A DNA stretch of 64,000 nucleotides from Saprospiraceae bacterium (GCA_016706365.1 JADJJU010000015.1:1-64000), one strand, 5' to 3'; shown: positions 1-11,400, numbered from the stretch's first letter. Numbers and translations are program-made. Notes: generated by a model from the sequence alone, not told the origin.

Positions 1-1477
1 GAGGATAGTATGACTTTCTGGAAACGGTTCAGAAATAGATTTTGGGTCTCTCCTGTATTTTGTGTTAGTTTCTTGCAGAAATCATCACCCTCATCAAATT
101 CTTCCCGAATGATTTTGATAATATCATCTGCATGGCTGTCTGTTTTGGCAAAAACCAAAGTTTTAGGCACTTCATAATCTCCGTTTTCATCTTTTCTACC
201 CGGGAATATTTCTGTTTCCAATGCCTTTTTATATTGGCGAATGATATTCCGGATTTGACTTGGGTTTACTACTTTTTTATCCAAATCGTTTTTCTGATAT
301 TCTGTATCTTCATCTTCTTGTGTCCAGCGGTTTTTACGGGTAAGTTTGTCTTGTCTAAGTCACATACCAACCTGCTTTTATTACACCACCTTTTTGTGAA
401 ATATCCGTTTCGATATTATATACATCATAGGGAACATTTACGCCATCAATCACCGATTCTTCATAAGTATATTCACTTACCACATTTTCTTCAAAAAAAC
501 CAAAAGTTCTTTTGTCGGGTGTAGCAGTTAAACCGATGAGAAAAGCATCAAAATAATCCAACACTTGTTTCCAAAGATTATAAATCGACCGGTGGCACTC
601 ATCAATGACGATAAAATCAAATTGCTCAATGGGAACTTTAGGTGAATACTCGAGAGGGATTGCCTTTTTTTTATTTCGCTGTTGTTCCATCCAGCTTGAT
701 TCATGGGGTTAGTATCCTCTGCACCTTCATCCAATTCTTTCACCTTTCAAAATGGCATACATCCGTTGAATGGTAGAAATACAAACCTGACTATCGGAAG
801 CTATATAACTTGAAGTCAATCGCTGTACATTATAAAACTCAGTGAATTTCCGGTTACTGTCGTTGGGTTGAAAAGCCATGAATTCCTGTTCGGCTTGTTC
901 GCCCACCGGTAGCCATTTGAATTAAGGCTTTGGGCTTGTTCTTTTTGAAGGATAGTTCCAGATTTTTGATAGCCTTAATCTGAGCAGGACGAAGCCCTGT
1001 TTCATTTAAAACAGGAATATCTGATAATCTACTTCTTAAACTCTTATCTTTTTGTAGCCATTCAGCCAATGTTTCAGGTCTGTAAAACCAAAAAATATTT
1101 CTACCTCTTGGTTTTGGGTCTCTCAAATCTCTAAATCGAGTAATTAACCCAGTGCTTTCAAATACAAAAGGCAAGGGGTCGTTGTCTAAGTACTTTAGTT
1201 TAGCTAATGCATATTCTTTGGATTGGTCTTCGGCTACTGTGAGTTTATGTCCTTCGTCTTCTTTTTTTGCTTCAATAATTCCAACTGGTTTCTTATCAAC
1301 AAACAGCACATAGTCCACAAATTTTGTTTCCGCCTGGTATTCTCTCAACGCAACACCTTTACCTGCTCCCAGGTCCACTTCCTTTTTTGATTGTACAATC
1401 CAACCGGCATCCACCAACATTTTGTCAATTTTGTCTCTAGCAATTTGTTCCGGATTTTGATTTTTGTCTTCTGTCAT
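1..1477 (-). pseudogene. hsdR: Type I restriction enzyme R subunit (HsdR), broken and cut by window edge
   Basis: This is the N-terminal and helicase part of the DNA-translocating, cleaving subunit of a type I restriction system. The first about 190 residues carry the HsdR N-terminal nuclease region (a PVGIIEAKKE stretch, the usual E-x-K core). A DECH helicase box (FIVIDECHRS) lies near 600, followed by GLTATPDKRT (motif III-like), and the frame then runs off the left edge with typical HsdR sequence. The gene is split into at least four frames, with breaks near 900, 740, 690 and 355. Near 915 the text jumps from QMATG straight to GEQAEQEFMAF. The Walker A GK[ST] and about 30 following residues are therefore missing, and the product could not bind ATP normally. 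No hsdM or hsdS is in view. The family call is firm. Whether the damage is biological or from assembly is open, but the Walker A loss is hard to explain by a single-base error. Confidence 0.85.
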
Positions 1478-1723
1478 ATCGTTTTCTTTCAGCCGTGCTT
1501 TGGAAAGAAATTACTCCTTTGGTTTTATGATAGTTGGCAAGATAATGCTTCTTAGGAAATTACAGCATCCGGAACTGAAAAAGCAGGGATCATGCATGGT
1601 CTAAAATTAAAGACGAAATTCGTTCATTTAGATTCTGGAAAGGGGTCAATATATATAGGAATATCCAACACGGGAACTAAATTTTCCGGACTAGTATATC
1701 AAAGTAATTTAAGCTCGCTTGGT

Positions 1724-2238
1724 TTAAATAATCATTCTGAATTTTTTATGATTTAAAAAGCTATCGGATGTAATTTTATTATTTGCCAAGTAATGGTCTT
1801 TGGTGTGCACTGTTACAAGAATATAAGTTCCGGAAGAACTAAACCTCAAAACATCTGAAATGAATCTCTTAGCTTCAGGCTTCGTATAAAAATGTAAGAG
1901 ATTCGAAAGAATAATAACATCGAATGCTCCAATGTCTACAAAATCTTTTGTTGGAAATTCTTCCGATGATAAATTGACTCTTTCCTTATTATGATTTGCA
2001 GCATTTATTCTTTGCTCCAGGTAGTTAAGTTGCAATTGATCTATATCTACGCCATATAGGTCAAATTTAGAATCCAAAAAATCCAAAAGGTATGTACTTT
2101 GACCACAACCGATATCAATTATTTTTCCTGTTTCCTTTGAACAATATGCTTTCACTGGATTATAAAATCGCTGTAGAAGTTTTTCATTTGGAAACCATTC
2201 AAAAAAAGTTTCCAGTATAAGTTCATATCGTTGCCCAT
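1724..2238 (-). pseudogene. Class I SAM-dependent methyltransferase, probably truncated
   Basis: The frame shows a Rossmann-type methyltransferase core. Motif I is IIDIGCGQSTYLL, an acidic GVDID follows at the end of strand 2, and FDVIILSNLLHF is the motif-IV-like strand. The substrate cannot be told from sequence. The continuous frame is open from about 2239, but its only ATG (2238) lies in another frame, so a one-base break just after the start is likely; the alternative is a GTG at 2155. The C-terminus ends abruptly at 1724 after about 170 residues, shorter than most members (200-260). It lies on the minus strand between the HEPN gene and hsdR, within the same damaged defence-like block. 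It is not an HsdM: there is no NPPF/NPPY motif. Confidence 0.6.
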
Positions 2239-2322
2239 ATCAGTTCAGGTTAAGCGTTTACGTTTGGCACAAATTCAGTCTTTTTGTCAATACACCTTAA
2301 GAGTTGATGCAAGGTAGAATGT

Positions 2323-3190
2323 TCAATTAACCACTTCACCCGACATTGAGCCATACGCCTCTTGGCTGCTGGCTTGTTCATCGTCTTTCGCTTTTTTTGC
2401 TAGTCCTTGGGCAACAAGTGATGTCTCGTAAACGGTTGCCACATCACAAATTTGTTTTGCTAACATTTCAAAAAGTCAATATGATTCATTACTGTCCTTG
2501 TATCTGGCCATTGAAAACTCCCTGAAGGATGAGCCACTTTATTTCTAATTTCCATAAAGTCATTTAAAAACTTGGTTGCATCTTTCTGTGCTTTACCTGC
2601 ATCAGCAGTTTCAAAAAAAGATTGAAGTCTTGCTTGTTGACCTAGTTTAATCCAAATTTCTTTAACCCCAATTCTACTAAATAAGTCACTTAATATTTGA
2701 GGTCGCATATTTTCACTAGTTATTGATTAACACTTTGTATTAACATCTGTGATTTCAGAGCCATTAATGTTATCTGATAAGTTAGTTATGAATGTCTTAA
2801 CCCCATTATCACCGTGACCATATTTGCTTGGAGATTTTATCACTTCGGATGTTAGTGAAATTAGGTTTTCTTTATACTCCTTTGGTAAGTAGTCAAACTT
2901 TTTACACTTAATTGCTATAGACATAGAAAGTTCTTCAAAAGTGTCTTAACAAAGTATTCAAATCTTCCACCTAAGTACAGAACTATTGTTCCTGGTATGA
3001 ATACCATACCAAAATTAGCTTCTCTTGATTTTAAATGAACATTTTCGGCAAGTTCTAAGAACTTATTATCAGTTAATTCAATCTTAGGTTCGTTGGTTTG
3101 AGCCGAAAACCCTTTTAGAGCATCAGCCAAATTAAGAACAGCTTTAAGATGTTCAATATCCTTGCAAAAATCTTGATAAATGTATTCCAT
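2323..3190 (-). pseudogene. MAE_28990/MAE_18760-like HEPN protein (putative RNase toxin), interrupted
   Basis: Three collinear frames join into one about 288-residue all-helical protein starting at 3190. The third fragment carries RNKVAH, which fits the RX4-6H signature of HEPN ribonuclease domains. The overall layout (a helical N-terminus, GGRFEYFVKTLL, then a central helix before the RX4H region) resembles the MAE_28990/MAE_18760-like HEPN family. Breaks are a one-base shift near 2945, an in-frame TAA at 2727-2729, and a shift near 2460, after which the frame continues to a TGA at 2323. The start lies 7 bp behind the DUF262 gene, so the two were co-transcribed. HEPN proteins of this kind are known from restriction and abortive-infection loci, where they cleave RNA. 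Activity here is inferred and would require the frame to be intact. Confidence 0.65.
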
Positions 3191-3197
3191 CTTAAAG

Positions 3198-4398
3198 CTA
3201 TTTCATTAAAATTCTTTTGGCTTCTTCGATTCTCAATCTTATTGCTTCAATGGAATTTCCTTTACCTAATAGTATGTCATATGATTTACTTGTTGAAAGA
3301 CTTTCTTGTAATTTCTTATTAATATTTTCTTTGACGTCAATCTGCTCCTTGGTCAATAAACTATATGCAACCATTAGTGTGTCATAAAGTGCTCTACTCG
3401 GTTTGTTTAAGCTTGGAATGACGAACGGTTTTAAATCGAATATTAAATTAAGGTCTTTTAATGTTGAGATGAAAAGTTCTTTACTTTTCTCAACTGATTC
3501 CTTACTATCATCTTTATGTTTTTTCATTGATTTGTCAAGCAAGGATTTAAGACTCCCTTTTAGGCTATCAAGTATAGTCTCCCTAATTGCGAAAAAGCGA
3601 AGAACTAATTCACAATCGGCCATAGATTTATAAAGAGCATTATTTATTAGGGCTTTTGGTGGGTCATTTTCTTCATTTGATGTTTTTTTAGGGATGTTCC
3701 AAACTTTAGTGAACAAATCTGTTCTAGAAACCGCAAAAAGCATATTATTAAAATGCCCATAGTAAAGAGCATTTCTTAATTCTTGAGGATTAAGTTGAAC
3801 ACCACCGGTGTTTAACCTATTAAATAAAACCATTCTTACATCAATTTCAGAATCTTCTGGTCTTGTAGTCTCTGCAAGTAAAACGGTTGCTGAAATTGTT
3901 CTTCTCAGAAGACCCCTTTGTATTATTACTGGAAGTTCCTTAAATCTTTTTCCATTTAACTCTTTCCAAAAGGTTAAATTTTTCAAAGGGAAAAGATTAT
4001 CTAGAAAGTCTTTCAATGTTTCCAATCTTTGTCTACCATCAACAACTTCATACTGCCCATACTCAATTTCAAAAAGAAAAATTGGTGGGATTGGAATGTT
4101 TAATAAAGTGATTCAATTAGTAAAGAACGTTTTTAGTATCCCAACGACTTCTTCTTTGATATTGTGGTTCTAAATCAATTGAAGTTCCTAATGATGACTT
4201 CAAGTAGTCAATAGAGTAGTCAAGATTAGTTCGAACTATTCTTAATTGAGTATTTGCATATTTTGACGATATATCTTCTTCCTTTGTCTGTTTAGGAAGA
4301 GTTTCTTCAATTTGACCTTCAAAGTCGTCTAGTTCTTCATCGCTAAACCACTCTTCTACTTCTTGTTCGTCAATTTCGTTGATGTCGTCATTATTCAT
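3198..4398 (-). CDS. DUF262 (GmrS-like, ParB/Srx fold) protein, one frameshift
   Basis: DUF262 proteins are ParB/sulfiredoxin-fold NTPases found in GmrSD-type modification-dependent restriction and in many defence loci. The N-terminal fragment (4398 to 4117) has a very acidic leader and then PQYQRRSRWDTKN, typical of the start of DUF262. After a one-base break near 4118 the frame resumes as LIESLLLNIPIPP and reaches EVVDGRQRLET, the characteristic DG(Q/R)QR nucleotide-binding motif. FNRLNTGGVQLNPQELRNA is also typical. The joined length is about 400 residues. The 7-bp spacing to the downstream HEPN gene suggests a sensor-effector pair. No GmrD-type HNH domain is visible in the C-terminal part, so nuclease function would have to come from the HEPN partner. 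Confidence 0.75.
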
Positions 4399-5082
4399 TG
4401 TTTGTTTTTTGTTTGTCTGTTTTTTTCAGTTTGCAGCCTACTTGCTTATAAGTCTTTTAAAATCAACTTTATACAACAATTATTTGTCGTTTCAAGTCTA
4501 TTTGACACGAAGTCTTATTCCCACTTCATTTCCAATCTTAATGCTAAAAATATCTGCTGAAAGTGCAGAAGAAATGTCACACTGTCCAATAAATAAGCTA
4601 AATAACTTCGCTACAGCATGTGCGTGGCGACCGGAAAATAAATATACCGGTAAGCTGTAGTCAATATTTGTCTGCTGCAATGTATCCAATATTTTGACCG
4701 AATATATAGAAAATTTATCATGCGAGTATTCTGTGATAGTGCATTTATGTAATTTAGGTATTTCTACTTGTGTAGGGTACGTAGAATTACCTGCTCAGGT
4801 GTCGGTATCCTAAGTGTGCAGTGGTTTTATACTAAAGCTGACCGGAAATTGGTGAATCACAATCTGAAAGACTAAACCATGTAAGAAGTCCCACGCGTGA
4901 GGGGATGAAGGGCGGCAACGAAGGAGCCGGTCACCGACCAAAGGAAGGGGACGGAAGCGAAGCGTACCCGCAATCACCAGCCGCCAGGTAGGATTTTTAA
5001 TTGCATTTTTTTAAAGATGCAATTGAAAAAAACTCGTGGGCACGCCCAAAACAAAAGCAAATAGAATCTGTAAAACCCAATC
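4399..5082. other. Intergenic region without a convincing gene; G-rich tract at about 4885-4985
   Basis: The 684 bp between the DUF262 gene start and the end of the BamA-like gene hold only short unconvincing frames. A strongly purine/G-rich stretch at about 4885-4985 differs in composition from the AT-rich surroundings. At 5001-5026 an 8-bp inverted repeat (AATTGCAT / ATGCAATT) encloses a T-rich loop. It could form a hairpin behind the minus-strand BamA-like gene, but lacks a U-tract on either side. No function is assigned. Confidence 0.35.
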
Positions 5083-7397
5083 CTAAAACGGATACCCAAT
5101 AGCTATCATGTAAATGATATTCTCCCGACGCCAGTCTTTTGACCAAAATCAAAAGTCGGATCCATCTGTCTCCCTCAGGAGGAATGGCTTTCTCAGAGGT
5201 GTAGAGATGTCAAGTCTGAGAATAAAAATCCGACGTCCAGACGTATACCAAAACCGGTTCCAACTGCCAGTTCTGAAAACCACTTGGAGGTGAATTTACT
5301 GCCCGGTAATTTTTCATTTCTCTCTGAGCAGCCAAATATTTCCTGCATCAGCAAAGAGCGCTCCTTTAAGGATGCCGACGATGGGGAATCTATACTCAAT
5401 GTTAGCTTCGAATTTGATATCTCCCGCCTGATCAAAGAAAGATGCAACATCCAGCACTTCAGGTCTGTAAGTCCCCGGCCCCAAAGAGCGGATTCTGAAG
5501 GCTCTCACACTATTGGGTCCCGCTGAGAAATATTGCTTGGCGAAGGGTAAACTAAATGAATTTCCATAAGGCAGCCCGACCCCCGCAAAGGCTCTCATGA
5601 TCCACTGGGATTGTGTTCCGATGCTGGTGTAATGTCTGATATCTACATCAAACTTGGTATACTGTGCGTAGGGTTGTCCAAAGATTTTCTTTTCAACATT
5701 GGGCCCATTAAATGCATTCTGAATTCCTCCGATGACATTGCCACTCAGGTCAGTATTGAAGAGGATAAAAAATCTGTTTCTTTTATTCCTTCTTAATAAC
5801 TCATTATACTGCACTGAATAGGTCAATCCAATGATGAATTGCTGGGCAAAACTTCGCTGCAGTAATGGATTGGCCAAAAGAATGGAATCAAATGATTCTG
5901 AAGTATGAGATAAGGTTACAAAGTTCAGAGAAATGGGATTGATCTCGTGCGACATTCTCCAGGAGGTATTCCAGGTATACCCGTAAGAAGCAAGTATGGA
6001 ATTGAATCTGAAAAAACTGACACGGTTGACAGTGCTGAAACCTACACCTACTTTTGTGGTCGGCAGGGCATAAGCCTGATTCAGAGGCACACGGAAAGGT
6101 GCTATAAATCTTGGAAATAAGATAGATGTCGACAATCCTGTTTCAAAAGAATTTAATCCCGTCTGTCTTCCACTGGCAATCTGGGTTTCGAATCCAATTT
6201 TTCCACTCACTTCGATTATTTCTCCACCTTTGAACAGATTCCTGTTTTTATAATTGAGTTGAAATACAGGACCAACAAAATTATTTGATTTGGACAATAA
6301 TTGAAACTCAGCTCTGACCGATCTTTTCTTGAGGGGAGAGAGGAATATATTGGCTTCCAGAATTCCATGAGTTCCAGGATCGCTGGTATCCATATCCATC
6401 GGGCGATACCGCACATTGACAAATTTATAATTACCCATACTGCTCAACCTTGTGGATGTAAGATTTTGTCTCCTTTGGTTGTATAAATCAGCTTCTCTAA
6501 AATGGATACTTTTGGCTATAAATTTGGGTTTTATGGAGCGCTTCGATTCAATAAATGTCATTCCATCATAACTCACTGTGTCTAAAGGAAGTCCTTTTCC
6601 CAAAGATTGATCATAATCGGAATACACCATAACATCTCCAATATAATATGGAATCAGAGAACTGGAAGGAACATTGGTTTTGATGGATAAATACAAATCA
6701 TACTTTCTCTCTTCATATTGGTTAGTATCCACCCTGAAAATCAGATAATCAGGCTGGAAATTATAGTATCCCTGTCTTTTTACAAGGCTGTCTACTCTTT
6801 CGCGTTCCTGCTTGAATAACTCCAGTTCATATCTCAATCCTTTTTTCAGCCTGGTACGGGTCATGCCTGAATCAATAAGCGCTGCCACTTTTGTACTGTC
6901 CGAAATGAAAACATAGTTTTCCAAAATGTAAGGTTCCTTTACCTCAATGTCGTATTTCCAGCTGCCTGTGTGCTCTTTCTTTTTTTGATGAGGCCAGAAT
7001 TCTTGAATCAAAAAAGCCATTATTTTCCAGCCTGTTTTGCATCAGTGAAATCGTATTCTCCAGTGTTTACCTGAGACATAAGGGCGGGTTCTTCCCCGAA
7101 TTTTTTATTTAAATATTTCCCTATTTTCTTAGCATTGGGTCGTGTGCCTCTGTAATGTGCCCATAATCCAAAGCGCCAGCCAAGAAATTTCGAATTGGGC
7201 TTTGGCCGGATGATATCTTCAATTTCTGATTTTAATGCTTTTTTGGTCTTTTTATCCGCCGGACCTGTAATATTGATATCAGCTCCTGTGAATAATTTTT
7301 CACCTGGAGGAATGTATTTGGCAGTGCGACAGGAGGATCCTATCGTACAAATGATGACTGCAAAAAGGAAACAACGAGAAACCGATCCTTGAATCAT
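5083..7397 (-). CDS. BamA/TamA-family outer-membrane surface antigen (Omp85), frameshifted
   Basis: Omp85 proteins insert or export outer-membrane proteins. The N-terminus has a signal with a lipobox-like IGSSC at a typical Bacteroidota position, then SCRTAKYIPPGEKLFTGA, common in this family's Bacteroidota members. POTRA-like segments follow, then a long beta-rich domain (PNSVRAFRIRSLGPG is the VRGF/RAFR-type L6 loop, and FADAGNIW is a conserved strand). The C-terminus, read across two breaks, ends NIIYMIAIGYPF, with the terminal Phe of a beta-signal. Breaks fall near 7020, 5314, 5210 and 5155; the joined protein is about 770 residues. I prefer the ATG at 7397 because it puts the hydrophobic signal at the N-terminus; ATG 7412 and TTG 7424 are alternatives. 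It is divergent from the tamB-like gene, which suggests a Tam-like partnership, but BamA paralogues are common in this phylum. Confidence 0.8.
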
Positions 7398-7490
7398 GTG
7401 AGAAAATAACATATGCGTATCCAATAAACGTAAAGTCCGGAAAATTAAGCTCGCAAATGTATGACTAATTTGTTATGAGTTATGTATGAG

Positions 7491-7557
7491 TTGCTGGTTG
7501 CTGGTTGCTGGTTAACAGCCGAAAGAAGCTGCAAGCTGCAAGCCTCAAGCTGCAAGG
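7491..7557. repeat. Short tandem repeats: TTGCTGG x3, then AAGCTGC-type units
   Basis: Three perfect TTGCTGG heptamers (7491-7511) are followed by TTAACAGCC, and from 7525 by several imperfect AAGCTGC units. Nearly the same TTGCTGG array plus TTAACAGCC recurs at 13485-13514, on the other side of tamB. Confidence 0.85.
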
Positions 7558-7602
7558 GAACAGCCAAACAGCCGGGGAGTGATATTGGTGAAGCGTTGCC
7601 TT

Positions 7603-7648
7603 GATTTTCTCGTAGGGGCGCACGGCCGTGCGCCCCTACGAGAAAATC
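7603..7648. repeat. 46-bp perfect palindrome
   Basis: Bases 7603-7625 are the exact reverse complement of 7626-7648, with no loop. The outer arms are AT-rich (GATTTTCTC) and the core is GC-rich (GGGGCGCACGG / CCGTGCGCCCC). Symmetry breaks at the next base on each side. The GC core resembles GTAGGGGCGCACG-type interspersed palindromes I associate with several bacterial genomes. There is no gene within it. Confidence 0.9.
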
Positions 7649-7710
7649 GGGCGCGGATGATAGTGTGTTGCAAGGAAATTAACAGATATTGGCGCTCAAG
7701 CCCTGAAGGG

Positions 7711-7793
7711 GCGATATAAATTAGCGAGGTGGTAAAACCCCTCGCTGAAGGCGTGACATACGTTAGCGAGGTGGCATCGCCCCTCGCGAGAAG
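7711..7793. repeat. Two-copy imperfect tandem repeat, 42-bp period
   Basis: TTAGCGAGGTGG occurs at 7721 and again at 7763. Each copy is followed after five bases by CCCCTCGC and then a GAAG-type end, giving two imperfect units with a 42-bp period. Each unit can fold, because GCGAGG pairs with CCTCGC. The rest of 7800-8160 has further GC-rich fragments (for example CCCCGCTGGGG and CCCCTCCGGGG hairpins near 8020 and 8075). These look like intergenic repeat debris, not genes. Confidence 0.6.
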
Positions 7794-8410
7794 CCGGAGC
7801 GAATGACAATCCGCCCCTCGAGAAAGATCGACATATACCCGGAGGTTCCCCTCTTCAACAATTGCCCCAGGGGGGCAACACCTTTGAAGCCTCAGCCATG
7901 GAACAATTCAATCGCGCCAGAGGTGCGATACCTTCTTCGTGCATGAATAGCCCATTTGTCCTATTATTTTTTTAATGTGGAATGACATACAGATATGGAT
8001 ACCCGTAGAAATCTGTGCGACCCCGCTGGGGCCGGATTTAATTTCTTAATACCCAGGCTACAAAGGTAAGACCCCTCCGGGGCCAGAGTAGGTTTGAGTT
8101 TTGCCCCGGAAATGTTGCCTCCTCGAATTTGAGTTGCGGTGGAAACAGCCGTGTGTGGGTTCGGTTAAATTTGCCAGTTTAAGATGACAAATTCGTCTCT
8201 AGTCTATTATTGAAATGTAGATTTCTTGGTACCTTTTACGGAAAACTTGCAAATTGGTGGTGGGTGTGGAACAGCCGATTTGGGTTTTATGTCAGCTCCG
8301 GAGCAAACATTTCTCCCAAATCAAGCATTAGGTTAACAATTATCTGTGCTGTAGTGTATTTAATATTCATATCAAAAAGCATTACAACCCGTTTACTTCG
8401 TTTATCACAG

Positions 8411-8418
8411 TATCTTTG
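8411..8418 (+). promoter_or_regulatory. Candidate -7 box (TATCTTTG) for the tamB-like gene
   Basis: This is an exact match to the Bacteroidota -7 consensus TANNTTTG, 14 bp before the ATG at 8433. A clear TTTG -33 element is not obvious, and the leader would be very short, so this is tentative. Confidence 0.35.
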
Positions 8419-8432
8419 ATCATAATATTTCT

Positions 8433-11400
8433 ATGCCGAATTTCAAAAAAGTCCTTCGAAGAACGCTCCGAACCATACTCGGTGTCCTGATAGGGCTTAT
8501 TCTATTGTTTGTTACGCTGGTTTTGTTGATTCGTACCCCCTGGGCTCAGCGCAAAATTGTGAATAAAGCCATCAGCTATGTTTCTGAAAAGACAGGGACT
8601 GTTGTGGAATTGGAGCGATTGTTCATCACCTTTTCGGGCAATGTGTATCTGGAAGGACTTTATCTGGAAGACACTCAGGGTGATTCACTTGTTTACATCC
8701 GCAGCTTTGAAACCGGAGTTGCTTTAAAACCGCTTCTGGATAAAGAAATTCATATAACAAAAATTGACTGGGATGGATTGAGAGCACATGTCAAAAGAAG
8801 TGCCACAGATAGTACATTTAATTTTAATTTTTTGATTGATGCTTTTGTTTCAAAGGATAGTCTTGTTGTCGAAGATCCTGTAGACACCACCGAAAAAGTT
8901 GCATTCAAATTGGCAAGTGTCGGCCCAATATCTTTAAGTGATTTTCAGCTTACCTATGATGACAAACTGGAAGACATGAAAGCTTACCTGGCATTAGGCA
9001 ATCTTCAACTGGAAAACAGACAGCTGGATTTGGACAGTCTGAATTTTGACATCAATAGTCTGGTTCTGGAAAATAGTAAGATTCGGTTTTACTCAGGGAA
9101 GACTCTCAGTTCAGGTGAAGTGGACGAAGACTCAACTTCGTCTGCAATTCCCACATTCATAGTGGATAATCTGAAATTGAAAAATATTGATGCTGAGGTT
9201 TCCATTCCTCCCGACAGTATTTCGGCCAATCTTGCCATTGGTCTTTAGAGTTGGAAGTCAGGAATTTTAACCTGAATACCAACACAATTGAAGTGGAGGA
9301 TTTCATATTAAAAGATAGCAAGGTCATTGCTAATTTACCTAAAGGTTCTGCAAGCGCTGATTCTGAGACTGAGCTTGTTCAGGTGAAAAATGACAGTGTG
9401 ATTGCAGTAGCATTTCCGGATATGAATATCAATGTGGGTTCTATTTTACTGGACAATAATTATTTCGAAATACACAGAGGCAATAAGGTCGCAACAAAGG
9501 GAAGTTTTGATCCGGATCACATGGTTCTATCCGATCTGAATCTGGAAATTTTTGATATTTCTCTAAGCAAGGAAGGAGCCGCCCTGGAGTTAAAATCTTT
9601 TGACTTTAAGGAGCGCTCTGAGTGGGAATTAAAATCACTTTCTTTTAATTTGAAAGCCAGTGAAAAATCATTTGCATTGGATGCACTTAAATTTCAGACG
9701 GCTTATTCCAGAGTCAGTATGGATCTGGCAATGAGTTATAGTAGTTTGGATGATTTGATTAATCGTTCGGAAAATGCAACACTTGATTTGGATTTTGATC
9801 CTTCTATTTTATCGCTTCAGGATGCATTCTATTTTGCTCCGGAACTGAGAAAAGACACTGTTTTTGGCACCTTTTCGCAATAAACCATTTGGTTTGGATG
9901 GCAGTATAAGCGGTCGGGTAGGTGATGCTAATCTGAAAGATTTTGCCATCGATTGGGGTACCAATACTCACATTAAAGCCAGTGGAAATATAAGAGGATT
10001 ACCTGATCCCAAGGCACTGGTTTTTAATTTTCCAAAAGTGTCATTTGAATCAGTCATTGCTGATTACGCTTCATTTATACCGAAGGATACTTTGCCTGTT
10101 AAAATCCCGGCAAAAATATTTTTAAATACCAGTTTAAATGGAACACCGGAGGACATAAAAGCGAAAGGATTACTCAATATTCCGGAAGGTCAGCTTGTAT
10201 TTGATGCGCATCTCAACCAAAAAGGGATTATGTCTTATGATGCTGATTTGAGTTTCAATAAAATGGATTTGGGTGCATTGTTAAAGAATGACACACTGGG
10301 ATTGATAAATCTGGATATAGACTTCAAAGGCAGTGGAAAAAATATCAAAACCATGACTGCTGACCTTAAAGGGAAACTTAGGTCAATTGTGATCGGAGCA
10401 CAGGAGTTTAAAGACATAAGCTTTGAAGGGAATCTTGCAAATCAGCTGGCGGAGTTTTCTCTATCCAGTGCCCAGCCATCTCTTTTGCTGGATCTTACTG
10501 CAACAGCAAATTTAGATTCATTGAATCCGGAATATAATGTGCAACTGGACATAAAAGATCTGGATGCTTATAAGCTTGCCCTAAGTAAAGTTGATATGCA
10601 CGTTTCCGGAAAATTGACTGCCAGTATGAAAGGTCCGATGGACAATTTTGTGGCAAATGTAAATATCGCAAATGCCAGGGTTGTTAAAAACAATATCAAG
10701 TATGATATGGAAGAGGTGATAATCCTGGCAGATTCTGATACAAACGGAAGTGAAGTGACAATAGAATCTGATTTCCTCAATGGTAAACTTGACTGGAACA
10801 CTGATGTCAATTCTCTTATAGCCGGTCTAAACAGATTCGCCGCTCCATATATTGGGAAAGATCCTGATACCATGCAGGTCGACAAGCCTGTAATTCTAAA
10901 GGGGGTATTTACATTTGAAGAGAACTCTATTCTTCAGGAACTTTTATTGCCTGATTTGCAAACACTTGAAGCCGGGGATCTGACAATAGATTTTAATTCA
11001 TCAGAAAATAAAATGGGTATTAACTGGGATATTGAAGAGGTCCATTATACAGAAATGAAAGGCTACAATATTGCAATAGATGTAAGCACGGGTGACGAAA
11101 GTCTGAATCTGGATATTGCATGGGATAGTATCCTTCATCCTTCAGCCAAAGTATATAAAACTAGTCTGACCGGAAAGTATAATGGTGAAACATTTGGATT
11201 CAAAGCAGATATCCTTGATAAAGAAGAAGTACCCATGTATTTTTTCGAGGTAGCAGGGGAAATGGAAGGTGATGATATAATCATCCGGGTTTTACCTGAA
11301 AAAATTCTTCTCAACAGGGCCAACTGGAATATTTCAGCGAACAATCAAATAAGTATACTCAAGGATAGGATACTTGCCAGAGATTTTGTTTTATCTCAGG

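Noticed and set aside
4379..4689. Several 60-95 aa frames on both strands after the DUF262 start
   Set aside because: They overlap each other, show no domain or ribosome-binding site, and lie where the promoter of the defence block should be.
5001..5026. Terminator for the BamA-like gene
   Set aside because: The inverted repeat is real, but neither strand has a T-run after the stem, so I do not call it a terminator.
7491..7800. CRISPR-like repeats
   Set aside because: Repeat units are 7 or 42 bp, with no regular unique spacers and no cas genes.
8210..8419. 69-aa plus-strand frame before tamB
   Set aside because: It has no recognisable domain, overlaps the probable tamB promoter, and its composition is like non-coding DNA.
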